NCBI GenBank assembly: GCA_017555465.1
Contig: JAFZGH010000164.1
Span: forward strand, 1 to 6,389
Origin: Akkermansia sp.
Lineage (GTDB): Bacteria; Verrucomicrobiota; Verrucomicrobiia; Verrucomicrobiales; Akkermansiaceae
DNA length: 6,389 nucleotides
Reading direction: 5' to 3'
Shown: positions 1-5,432 of the stretch, piece by piece
Position numbering within the stretch: position 1 is the stretch's first letter
Layout of the letters: every line of letters starts with the position of its first letter
The notes under the pieces: model-generated
Seen by the model: the letters and a program-made list of their open reading frames with translations, nothing else
What the model was told of the DNA's origin: nothing
Databases searched by the model: none
Made by a program: the position numbers and the translations under genes

Positions 1-1
1 C

Positions 2-1411
2 ATTCACCCGCAGTACCGCGACAACGCAGAGTGGAAGGCTTATGCTGAAAAGCGCTTTAGCGGCGGTGCTCAGGGGGCGATTACTTCTGCCCAGCGCCAC
101 GCTACCATGATTACCCGCGTGGATGAGGCCATGGGCGACCTGATGCAGCTGCTCAAGGACCTCGACATCGATAAGAACACCTTTGTGGTGTTCACCAGCG
201 ACAATGGGCCGCACAATGAACCCGGCGCCGTCTGGGGCTTCAAGGACCACCCGGCACTGGCACAGAATCCGGCGTTCTTCCGCAGCTACGGGCCGATGGA
301 CGGCATCAAGCGCGACCTGTGGGAAGGCGGCCTGCGTGTCCCCTGCCTGGTGTATGCCCCCGGTTACATTAAGCAGAACCACAACAGCGATTTCCCGAGC
401 CAGTTCCACGACTGGATGGCCACCTTTGCTGACCTGGCCGGCATGCCCAAGCCCATGCGCTGCGACGGTGTCTCGCTGCTGCCCACGCTGCAAGGGAATG
501 ATGCCGCCCAGCAGGATGGTGTGGTGTATTCCGAATACTCCTTTGGCGGCGGCATGGCCCAGTACCAGGACTATGCGGAGAACAAGCGGGGCCGTGGCCG
601 TGGAGAGCAGCAGGCCATCATGTTCCGCGCAGAGGATGGCCGCTATCTGAAAGCTATCCGCACCAATATGAAGAGCGCCGAGGATGATTTCGAGGTGTAC
701 GATGTGGCGGCGGATACCCACGAAACAACCAACATTGCCGACCAGTTCCCCGGTATTCAGGAGAAATTGAAGGCTGCTGTGCTGCACACCCGCCGCGCCT
801 ACGACTATACCCGCGACCCGCAGGCCGGCCGCCGCAACAACGGCTGCGGTGGTTTCCGCCACTACGATATGGCTCTGGTTCCTGCCGATTCTCCTGCCGC
901 CACGCAGCCTGGCCTGGTCATGCGCCAGCTGAGCGCCACCTGCCCCTGGGTGCCGGAGTTTGATACGCTGCCCGGCGCGGCAACTGCCGCTTCCGGCACC
1001 GTGGCAGACCCCGCCGCCGTGGAACTGCCCGCCGGCAGCATCACGGAGTTCAAGGGTTACATAGAGGTGCCCGATAATGGCCACCACTGGCATTTTTACC
1101 TGACCCTCAGCGATGTGCCCGGCACCCGGGCCTACATCAAAATGCATGATTTCCAGCTCGTGGATGCCGATTTCAACTACATCCCCGGCAGCACCGTCAA
1201 CGAATCCGCCGCCATCAACACCGATGAGGCCATTGCCGACAAGACCGGCTGGAAAGGCATTCCGCTCAAGGCTGGCAAGCACGCCGTCACCATTACGGTA
1301 GTGCAGGGCTCCTCGGCCCCCGGCAAGCTGAAGCTGGAGTGGAACCGCGGCCCGCAGGGCGGCATCCAGACCCCGGTCGCGCCGGTTCCGGCAGAAGCGT
1401 ATAGCAATTAA
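2..1411 (+). CDS. Sulfatase (arylsulfatase-type), 3' part with C-terminal beta-sandwich domain
   Basis: The reading frame is open from the left edge, so the N-terminus lies outside; 469 residues are visible and end at TAA. Seen: residues about 58-73 carry the sulfatase metal-site signature VVFTSDNGPHNE, with the Asp-Asn pair at about 67-68. A GIKRDLWEGGLRVP motif follows, with Lys near 103 and EGG near 108-110, matching the conserved Lys/EGG segment of the alkaline-phosphatase-superfamily sulfatases. An FEVYDVAADTHETTNIA motif marks the usual end of the catalytic fold near residue 255. The formylglycine C-x-P/A-x-R site and any signal peptide would be upstream and cannot be judged. From about residue 310 to the end there is a separate, probably all-beta region ending in a W-K-G-I-P-L-K-A-G-K-H...L-E-W pattern, which resembles PA14-like or other carbohydrate-binding domains; that is inference. 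The likely role is hydrolysis of sulfate esters on host or dietary glycans, in the periplasm or outside the cell. The substrate cannot be told. Confidence 0.93.
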   Translation: MHPQYRDNAEWKAYAEKRFSGGAQGAITSAQRHATMITRVDEAMGDLMQLLKDLDIDKNTFVVFTSDNGPHNEPGAVWGFKDHPALAQNPAFFRSYGPMDGIKRDLWEGGLRVPCLVYAPGYIKQNHNSDFPSQFHDWMATFADLAGMPKPMRCDGVSLLPTLQGNDAAQQDGVVYSEYSFGGGMAQYQDYAENKRGRGRGEQQAIMFRAEDGRYLKAIRTNMKSAEDDFEVYDVAADTHETTNIADQFPGIQEKLKAAVLHTRRAYDYTRDPQAGRRNNGCGGFRHYDMALVPADSPAATQPGLVMRQLSATCPWVPEFDTLPGAATAASGTVADPAAVELPAGSITEFKGYIEVPDNGHHWHFYLTLSDVPGTRAYIKMHDFQLVDADFNYIPGSTVNESAAINTDEAIADKTGWKGIPLKAGKHAVTITVVQGSSAPGKLKLEWNRGPQGGIQTPVAPVPAEAYSN

Positions 1412-1418
1412 AGAGTGA

Positions 1419-1772
1419 TTAGTTGGGCGCGCCGGTGTTCTGCCGGGCTCTTCTGTAAAAGTTCCGGCCTGGCAAACCCGCATGGTTTGCCAGGCCGAAG
1501 TTTTTTTCTCCCGAATTTTTAAAATGCTTGTTGGCGTATGCACGGCCAGCTCCGCTTTTCAGGTAGCGCTCATAGGCGTACGCCTTTTCTTTACTACGGA
1601 ATGCGATGGCAGTTTCGATGTACCAGGGAGCAAATATGGCGGTGTGCGGTACTTTTCCTGCATTGTGGCGTTCCAGCCGTTCTGCGAGATTTTGTGTGAC
1701 TCCTGTGTAGTGGTGTTGGCCTGTGGCGGCATCTCGCAGGATGTAGACATAATAAAAAGTACTGTTGGGCAT
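1419..1772 (-). CDS. GIY-YIG domain protein (UPF0213/YhbQ-like small endonuclease family)
   Basis: The protein has 117 residues. Residues 7-11 (YYVYI) and 22-24 (YTG) are the GIY and YIG halves. Arg32 and His36 in LAERLERHN follow, and then Glu68 in YAYERYLKSG, the positions of the catalytic Arg and Glu of the nuclease fold. NAGKVPHTA and GRAYANKHF are typical of the small stand-alone UPF0213-like members, which are usually about 80-100 residues and of unclear cellular role. I chose the ATG at 1772 because family members begin only a few residues before the YVYIL strand; an upstream GTG at 1823 would add 17 unrelated residues. No convincing Shine-Dalgarno is seen. The family-like part stops near residue 85; residues 86-117 are encoded by a hairpin repeat that looks like a transcription terminator. 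The gene converges on the sulfatase gene, with 7 bp between stop codons. Confidence 0.8.
   Translation of the reverse strand: MPNSTFYYVYILRDAATGQHHYTGVTQNLAERLERHNAGKVPHTAIFAPWYIETAIAFRSKEKAYAYERYLKSGAGRAYANKHFKNSGEKNFGLANHAGLPGRNFYRRARQNTGAPN
1457..1515. repeat. Hairpin repeat copy A (terminator-like)
   Basis: A perfect 14-bp stem (1465-1478 with 1484-1497) has a 5-nt loop and is followed on the plus strand by seven T (1501-1507), so it can act as the rho-independent terminator of the sulfatase transcript. An A-rich run before the stem gives a weaker T tract on the minus strand. It is a direct repeat of copy B at 1875-1931: by hand alignment about 49 of 59 columns are identical, and most differences are in the loop. 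It lies inside the 3' end of the GIY-YIG gene and encodes residues 92-103 of that protein. Confidence 0.85.
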
Positions 1773-1850
1773 GGCGTAATGAGGCTTTTGTGATGAGCGT
1801 CGCGGGAATACCCGCCGCCGCACCTACGGTGCTTTGGCGTGGCAGCCTCC

Positions 1851-1879
1851 CTTTTTCTGAGGCTCCGCCCCAGAAAAAG
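1851..1879. repeat. Inverted repeat with 9-bp perfect arms
   Basis: CTTTTTCTG at 1851-1859 is the exact reverse complement of CAGAAAAAG at 1871-1879, with an 11-nt GC-rich loop. The right arm runs into the left flank of hairpin copy B. The two together form a compound foldable element in the gap between the GIY-YIG gene and ssrA. Two further small hairpins lie upstream in this 170-bp gap: GCGGG-AATA-CCCGC near 1802-1815 and CACC-TAC-GGTG near 1821-1831. No gene is evident in the gap. Confidence 0.6.
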
Positions 1880-1931
1880 TTCAGGCTTGGCAAACCATGC
1901 TGGCTTGCCAAGCCGAAGTTTTTTCTCCGAA
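1875..1931 (-). terminator. Hairpin repeat copy B, likely ssrA terminator
   Basis: The stem is 1884-1896 with 1902-1914, 13 positions including one A/C mismatch, and the loop has 5 nt. On the minus strand a short T run (rc of 1874-1878) follows the hairpin, placing it about 45-60 nt past the 3' end of tmRNA. On the plus strand six T (1919-1924) follow, so it could work in both directions. Relative to copy A, a C-G pair in the stem (1469/1493) is replaced by T-A (1887/1911), a compensatory change that favours a role as folded RNA. Confidence 0.75.
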
Positions 1932-1942
1932 AAAACGGAGGC

Positions 1943-2300
1943 TGGAGGCGAGGGGAATTGAACCCCTGTCCTGGACACTGTTGACGCAAGCATCTCCATG
2001 TTCAGACGCGGATTGCTGCTCTCGCCGGTGATCCGCTCCGCGTCAGCCTTTCACCATAGCCAGGAACCTGTGGATGTCATACCCGACGCGGTTCCCCCGC
2101 CGGATACCTGCCTACTGAGCTAGGCGCGTCATCCCTAGTAGGCGTCGGGAATCGGCGCAAGGCGCGTTATTTACGCAGCCATGGCGTATTCGTTCTTAGA
2201 ATAGGCACTTAATCTTTTGAGCGGCTTTTAAGGAGGCCAGCCGATCAACCTCCACATGCAGCCGACGCCTCGAATGTTCAGTCGAAACCGGGACGCCCCC
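1943..2300 (-). ncRNA. ssrA: Transfer-messenger RNA (tmRNA)
   Basis: Read on the minus strand, the 5' end GGGGGCGTCCCGGTTTCGAC and the 3' end GGGGTTCAATTCCCCTCGCC are hallmark tmRNA termini. They form the tRNA-Ala-like acceptor stem (GGGGGCG with CGCCTCC) and a T-arm. The total is 358 nt, normal for a one-piece tmRNA. tmRNA with SmpB rescues stalled ribosomes and tags the nascent chain for proteolysis. The discriminator A is at 1943 and is followed by GCC, so CCA is not encoded and must be added afterwards. The start is set by the acceptor pairing. The molecule lies downstream of tRNA-Arg in the same direction but is separated from it by a hairpin terminator. Confidence 0.97.
2171..2206 (-). 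other. tmRNA tag-peptide reading frame
   Basis: Within ssrA, a short frame starting at a GCC Ala resume codon (rc of 2204-2206) and ending at TAA (rc of 2171-2173) reads AYSKNEYAMAA. A final hydrophobic-Ala-Ala ending is the usual protease-recognised degron. The stop and the C-terminal half are clear. The exact resume codon is inferred from the upstream sequence and the usual tag length. Confidence 0.8.
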
Positions 2301-2307
2301 ATGTTTT

Positions 2308-2335
2308 ATTCTTCTCTGCAGGAATTAGTGGACAA
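2308..2335 (-). promoter_or_regulatory. Candidate ssrA promoter
   Basis: On the minus strand TTGTCC (rc of 2330-2335) and AAGAAT (rc of 2308-2313) are separated by 16 bp. Each matches four of six consensus positions. The predicted start falls within one or two bases of the mature tmRNA 5' end at 2300. The -35 overlaps the T tract of the upstream tRNA-Arg terminator. This is a moderate match only. Confidence 0.4.
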
Positions 2336-2363
2336 AAAAACCGGTTTCGTTGAATCGAACCGG
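2334..2363 (-). terminator. Terminator of tRNA-Arg
   Basis: An 8-bp stem (CCGGTT plus CG, with a one-base bulge) is formed by 2341-2349 and 2356-2363 around a 6-nt loop. On the minus strand it is followed at once by seven T (rc of 2334-2340). On the plus strand five T occur at 2366-2370, so it is roughly bidirectional. It separates tRNA-Arg from ssrA. Confidence 0.8.
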
Positions 2364-2389
2364 CATTTTTGATAACTCCTTATGAGAAA

Positions 2390-2463
2390 CACGCCCGTGA
2401 GGATTCGAACCTCAAACCTTCTGATCCGTAGTCAGATGCTCTATCCAATTGAGCTACGGGCGC
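2390..2463 (-). tRNA. tRNA-Arg (anticodon ACG)
   Basis: On the minus strand there is a complete cloverleaf: acceptor GCGCCCG with CGGGCGT (the first pair is G-U), D-arm TAGCTCAATTGGATAGAGC, and anticodon stem TCTGA/TCAGA around loop CTACGGA with anticodon ACG. The T-arm is GAGGTTCGAATCCTC. ACG is the Arg anticodon whose A34 is normally deaminated to inosine by TadA to read CGN codons. The discriminator is G and no CCA is encoded. A strong promoter and a terminator flank it, so it is a single-gene unit. Confidence 0.97.
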
Positions 2464-2503
2464 TTTTTCCTTTTCAGGAACCGCGCTGTGTTGCGGTGCG
2501 CAC

Positions 2504-2532
2504 AATATACACGAGTAAGTGGCGCGAGTCAA
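2504..2532 (-). promoter_or_regulatory. Promoter of tRNA-Arg
   Basis: On the minus strand, TTGACT (rc of 2527-2532) and TATATT (rc of 2504-2509) are spaced by exactly 17 bp. Both match the housekeeping sigma consensus at five of six positions. Transcription would begin near 2497, giving a leader of about 34 nt before the mature tRNA end at 2463. Confidence 0.85.
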
Positions 2533-2602
2533 GACAAAATTCTACATTTTTTGATTTTTCGACTATTTTTTCGCAATTTTGTGATTTTTCATAAAAAAAG
2601 GC
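2533..2602. promoter_or_regulatory. AT-rich spacer with roughly phased T/A tracts between divergent tRNA promoters
   Basis: T tracts lie at 2547-2552, 2555-2559, 2566-2571, 2577-2580 and 2585-2589, and an A tract at 2593-2599. The centres are about 8-11 bp apart. Such runs upstream of -35 elements act as UP elements or intrinsically bent DNA in other bacteria. Both tRNA promoters abut this block, so it may stimulate both. No gene is seen here. Confidence 0.55.
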
Positions 2603-2631
2603 TTGCAATGGAGCGCGCTCATCTGTATAAT
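2603..2631 (+). promoter_or_regulatory. Promoter of tRNA-Asp
   Basis: TTGCAA (2603-2608) and a perfect TATAAT (2626-2631) are spaced by 17 bp. The start would be near 2638, giving a leader of about 36 nt. This is among the closest matches to a housekeeping promoter in the window. Confidence 0.88.
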
Positions 2632-2673
2632 GCCGCCGTTCCCACTGTAAAGTGGTGAATCGGTAAATCCGAC

Positions 2674-2748
2674 GGAGCGGTAGCTCAGTTTGGTTAGAGC
2701 GCAGCCCTGTCACGGCTGAGGTCGCGGGTTCGAGCCCCGTCCGCTTCG
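2674..2748 (+). tRNA. tRNA-Asp (anticodon GTC)
   Basis: The acceptor GGAGCGG pairs with CCGCTTC. The D-arm TAGCTCAGTTTGGTTAGAGC is followed by anticodon stem CAGCC/GGCTG around loop CTGTCAC with anticodon GTC. The T-arm is CGGGTTCGAGCCCCG. The discriminator G73, a known identity element for aspartyl-tRNA synthetase, is present. CCA is not encoded; the gene runs into TTTAACA. A strong promoter upstream and a symmetric terminator downstream make it a single-gene unit. Confidence 0.97.
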
Positions 2749-2754
2749 TTTAAC

Positions 2755-2790
2755 AAAAAAAGACACACCTTCACGGTGTGTCTTTTTTTT
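2755..2790. terminator. Bidirectional terminator between tRNA-Asp and nspC
   Basis: The arms 2755-2769 and 2775-2789 pair perfectly (15 bp including the A:T run) around loop TTCAC. The stem core is GACACACC/GGTGTGTC. Eight T follow on the plus strand, and seven A precede it, giving seven T on the minus strand. It sits 7 bp past tRNA-Asp and about 40 bp past the nspC stop, so it can end both transcripts. Confidence 0.93.
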
Positions 2791-2829
2791 GTTCCGTACG
2801 CGCCGGGTCTCGGGTCAAGCCCAACTCTC

Positions 2830-4020
2830 TTATCCAAGGCGGGACTCAAAGTCCGCGTAGCCGAAGCGTTTGGCGGTGGTGATGCTGCCGTCGTGCTGCA
2901 AGATGGTGATATCCGGGTGGGGAACGCCGTTGAAATGGGTTGTCTTGACGATGGTGTAGTGGCTCATGTCGTCAAGGATGATGGTGTCGTCTACCTGCAG
3001 CGGGTGGTCAAATGAATAATCGCCAATGACATCGCCCGCCAGGCAGGTGGGGGCGCCTAGGCGGTAAGTGTGGGCTTTTTCACCGGGCTCGCCCGCGGGG
3101 GTGTATGCCTCGCCGGGCAGTTGCACGGCGGGGGTGCCGGTGCCGGCGGGGTGCAGGGTGTAGACCTCCGGGCGGTAGGGCATTTCGAGCACGTCGGGCA
3201 TGTGGGCGCTGGCGCTCACATCAAGGATGGCGTGCTGGTAGCCCAGTGAGTCAAAGACATCGAGCACGCGGGCACGGAGCACCCCGGTGTGGATAGCCCA
3301 GGCTTCGCCGGGTTCCAGGTAGACCTCTACGTGGTACATCTCGCGGATTTCGCGCAGGAGGTTGATGAGGGCAGGGCGGTCGTAGTCCGGTTTGGTAATC
3401 CAGTGGCCGCCGCCGAGGTTCAGGTAGCGTATCTGCGGGCTGGCCAGCAGGCTGCCGAATTGTTTTTCAAAGGCGCGGAAGGTATCGATGAGCTCCTGCG
3501 CCCCCTGCTCGCAGAGGGTGTGGAAGTGCAGGCCGGAGATACCGGTGAGGTCTGCGCCCTGCAGCTGGTCGGCCGGGATACCGAGGCGCGAGCCCGGCAC
3601 GCAGGGGTCGTACAGGGCGGTGTGGCCGGTGGAGAAACAGGGGTTGATGCGCAGCCCCAGCTGCAGCTGGCCGCTCTGCACGCGCGGGTGGGCGAGGCAG
3701 AGCCCGCGCCAGCGCTGCCACTGGGGTACGCTGTTGAAATCGATATGGTGGGCAAACTCCAGCAGTTCGGCGAGTTCGGCCTCCCGGTAGGCGGGGGAAT
3801 AGACGGCTACATGACCGCCCAGATGCCGGGCTCCCAGCCGGGCTTCATACAGGCCGGAAGCACAGCAGCCTGCGGCGTATGGTTTGAGGACACCCAGCCC
3901 TGCTGTGGTGGAAAAGGCCTTGAGGGCTACCAGCATGTGCGCACCGGCAGCCTGGGCCACCTCTTGCAGCATGCGGGCGTTGCGCTCCAGCGCGGGGAGT
4001 GAAATCAGGAACTGAGCCAC
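2830..4020 (-). CDS. nspC: Carboxynorspermidine/carboxyspermidine decarboxylase
   Basis: The protein has 396 residues, near the family's usual length. It is a PLP enzyme of the alanine racemase/ornithine decarboxylase fold that decarboxylates carboxy(nor)spermidine, the last step of the CASDH-CANSDC route to spermidine or norspermidine in the cytoplasm. Seen: the PLP lysine in ALKAFS (Lys34), GLHFHTLCE, the PLP-phosphate loop NLGGGHW (201-207), EPGE (236-239), SASAHMPDVLEMPYRP, PTCLAGD with the catalytic-type Cys326 and Asp330, and HYTIVKTTHFNG near the C-terminus. The start is a GTG; an in-frame stop lies only seven codons upstream, and no ATG intervenes. The sequence before the start (CATCCTCCC) has no Shine-Dalgarno, so translation may be coupled to the lipoprotein gene, whose stop is 18 nt upstream. 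The partner dehydrogenase gene is not in the window. Confidence 0.93.
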   Translation of the reverse strand: MAQFLISLPALERNARMLQEVAQAAGAHMLVALKAFSTTAGLGVLKPYAAGCCASGLYEARLGARHLGGHVAVYSPAYREAELAELLEFAHHIDFNSVPQWQRWRGLCLAHPRVQSGQLQLGLRINPCFSTGHTALYDPCVPGSRLGIPADQLQGADLTGISGLHFHTLCEQGAQELIDTFRAFEKQFGSLLASPQIRYLNLGGGHWITKPDYDRPALINLLREIREMYHVEVYLEPGEAWAIHTGVLRARVLDVFDSLGYQHAILDVSASAHMPDVLEMPYRPEVYTLHPAGTGTPAVQLPGEAYTPAGEPGEKAHTYRLGAPTCLAGDVIGDYSFDHPLQVDDTIILDDMSHYTIVKTTHFNGVPHPDITILQHDGSITTAKRFGYADFESRLG

Positions 4021-4038
4021 GGGAGGATGCTGCGTTAT

Positions 4039-5253
4039 TTAACGGCGGCGGCGGTTGCGCACGCGCTGCTCTGCGGCTTGCTGGGCGGCCTTCTCAGCGG
4101 CAGCTTTTTCCTCTGCAGCCTTTTGGGCGGCCTGCTCGGCTGCCAGGCGTTCGGCTGCAGCTTTTTCAGCCTCGGCGGCTTCGGCGGCGGCCTTTTCTGC
4201 AGCAGCTTTCTCTTCCGCTGCCTTCTGTTCGGCGGCCTGCTGGTCGCCCTGCAGTTTCTGTGCCACGGCATTGATGGCAGGCACGAGCGCTTCGTAGCAG
4301 CGCTTGGTTTCGGCCTTTACCTCAAGCTTCGGGCTGCTGGCGTTCAGACTCTGGCAGATGCGGGCAGCCATGACCCAGGCGCCCATGGCTTCCTGCGGCT
4401 TGTCCATGGTGTTCTGCAGGTTGCCCAGGGAGGTCAGGAGCTTGGCGTATGCGATGGACATCTCGGAGGAAAGGCGCTTGAGGCGTTCGCCCAGCTCCTT
4501 GCCCTTGGTGTAGGTGGCGAGTGCTTCCTCGGGGTCGTCCAACGCGCGCTGGCAGTCTCCCAGGCAGCGGTAGGAATCAATCAGGTCGGTGGCGGCGCGG
4601 GAAAGGTTGGGCTCAACGTCGCCGGCGGGCAGTTCCTCACCCTCCTTGGGGGCAACGGCCTGGTACAGGGCTTCATCAATGACCAGGGCTGCCTCATAGC
4701 GCTGCAGCGCTTCGGCGGTCTTGTTCTGGTTCAGCAGGCAGAGACCGATGCCGTTCTGGCAGCTGCTGAGCATGCGCTGCACAGCGGGAGTGTTGCGGAG
4801 GCCTTCCGGCAGGCTTTCGGCTTCTGCGAGGGCGTTTTCAAACTCGCCCTGGGCCTTGGTGTAAGCGCCGAGGTCGCGTGTAGTGCTGGCAATCTGCAGC
4901 GCCAGGCGGGCGCGTTCTTCGCTGGGCTCACCCTTCTGCAGCTCGGCGTAGTATGTCTGCAGCATTTCCAGCATGTCCTTGACCGTGCTGTTGAGTTCCG
5001 GGAATAATTCCGGGCTGCTTACCTTCTGCCCCAGTATGTAAACAGCATGGTTGAAGAGCGCTTCGCGTGCCTCGGCCAGTTTATCAACCTGTGGTTCAGG
5101 AGCCGGTTCCGGGGCGGGCGCCGGTGCTTCAGCCGGTGCTTCGGTGGTGGTCTCGGCTTCTTTTTCTTCGCAGGAACTCAGGCACAGCATGCTAGCCATG
5201 CTCAGGAGGGCGGTGCAGCAGTGGCGGGTGTGGAAATAACGGAAAAACTTCAT
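4039..5253 (-). CDS. Lipoprotein with TPR-like repeats and C-terminal Ala/Glu/Lys helix
   Basis: The protein has 404 residues. I chose ATG 5253 because it gives a clean lipoprotein signal (basic start, hydrophobic stretch, lipobox LSSC with Cys28) and has a GAGGA Shine-Dalgarno 4 nt upstream; an in-frame upstream start at 5316 would hide the signal peptide. After Cys28 comes a Pro/Ala/Glu linker (about 29-57). A helical region follows with TPR-like helix pairs at about 115-148, 167-200, 220-258 and 268-300, for example LGAYTKAQGEFENALAEA and NKTAEALQRYEAAL. Residues 333-396 are an almost uninterrupted Ala/Glu/Lys/Gln helix, TolA-like in composition, ending in a basic RVRNRRRR. It is likely an envelope-anchored scaffold or cell-wall-spanning protein. 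I do not recognise a specific family. It is transcribed away from the other lipoprotein and towards nspC. Confidence 0.85.
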   Translation of the reverse strand: MKFFRYFHTRHCCTALLSMASMLCLSSCEEKEAETTTEAPAEAPAPAPEPAPEPQVDKLAEAREALFNHAVYILGQKVSSPELFPELNSTVKDMLEMLQTYYAELQKGEPSEERARLALQIASTTRDLGAYTKAQGEFENALAEAESLPEGLRNTPAVQRMLSSCQNGIGLCLLNQNKTAEALQRYEAALVIDEALYQAVAPKEGEELPAGDVEPNLSRAATDLIDSYRCLGDCQRALDDPEEALATYTKGKELGERLKRLSSEMSIAYAKLLTSLGNLQNTMDKPQEAMGAWVMAARICQSLNASSPKLEVKAETKRCYEALVPAINAVAQKLQGDQQAAEQKAAEEKAAAEKAAAEAAEAEKAAAERLAAEQAAQKAAEEKAAAEKAAQQAAEQRVRNRRRR

Positions 5254-5432
5254 ATAGTCCTCATTCTGCCTTCCCGCGCGCGCCGCGTCAAGCTCATTCT
5301 GTCGCATGAGCTTCAAAATCGAGCCCCCTGCCGGGCCCGCGGGCAGATAAAATCTATTTTTTTACATAAAATGCAACTTTTTGCTTGTCTTTTCACTTGC
5401 ACATTGGCTAGAATGAGGAGCAACGAAACGCC
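5254..5432. promoter_or_regulatory. Divergent intergenic region between the two lipoprotein genes
   Basis: This 179-bp gap has a GC-rich half next to the TPR lipoprotein gene and an AT-rich half (about 5346-5382, with a seven-T run near 5357-5363). Promoters for both directions are expected here. The minus-strand one is not clear: TTGCAT at the rc of 5370-5375 precedes TA-rich sequence, but no good -10 fits. No small gene is visible. Confidence 0.5.
5385..5414 (+). promoter_or_regulatory. Candidate promoter of the acidic-tail lipoprotein gene
   Basis: TTGTCT (5385-5390) and TAGAAT (5409-5414) are spaced by 18 bp. The following GAGGAG (5415-5420) could be a Shine-Dalgarno, but it lies 12 nt before the ATG, farther than usual, and close to the predicted transcription start. 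A different start site is therefore possible. Confidence 0.45.

Noticed and set aside
1559..1999. Minus-strand frames running from ssrA into the GIY-YIG gene
   Set aside because: They overlap the tmRNA 3' end and two hairpins and lie out of frame with the GIY-YIG motifs; the hairpin repeat itself produces the open frames.
3289..4002. Plus-strand frame of 237 codons opposite nspC
   Set aside because: nspC on the other strand has all catalytic motifs; this frame has no recognisable content.
4027..5007. Long plus-strand frame of 326 codons opposite the TPR lipoprotein gene
   Set aside because: It is a shadow of Ala/Glu-rich minus-strand codons, rich in Gly/Leu/Cys without domain logic; the minus frame has a ribosome site, a lipobox and helical repeats.
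5254..5316. Upstream start for the TPR lipoprotein at 5316
   Set aside because: It would put 21 polar residues ahead of the signal peptide; ATG 5253 has a GAGGA ribosome site and a proper lipoprotein signal.
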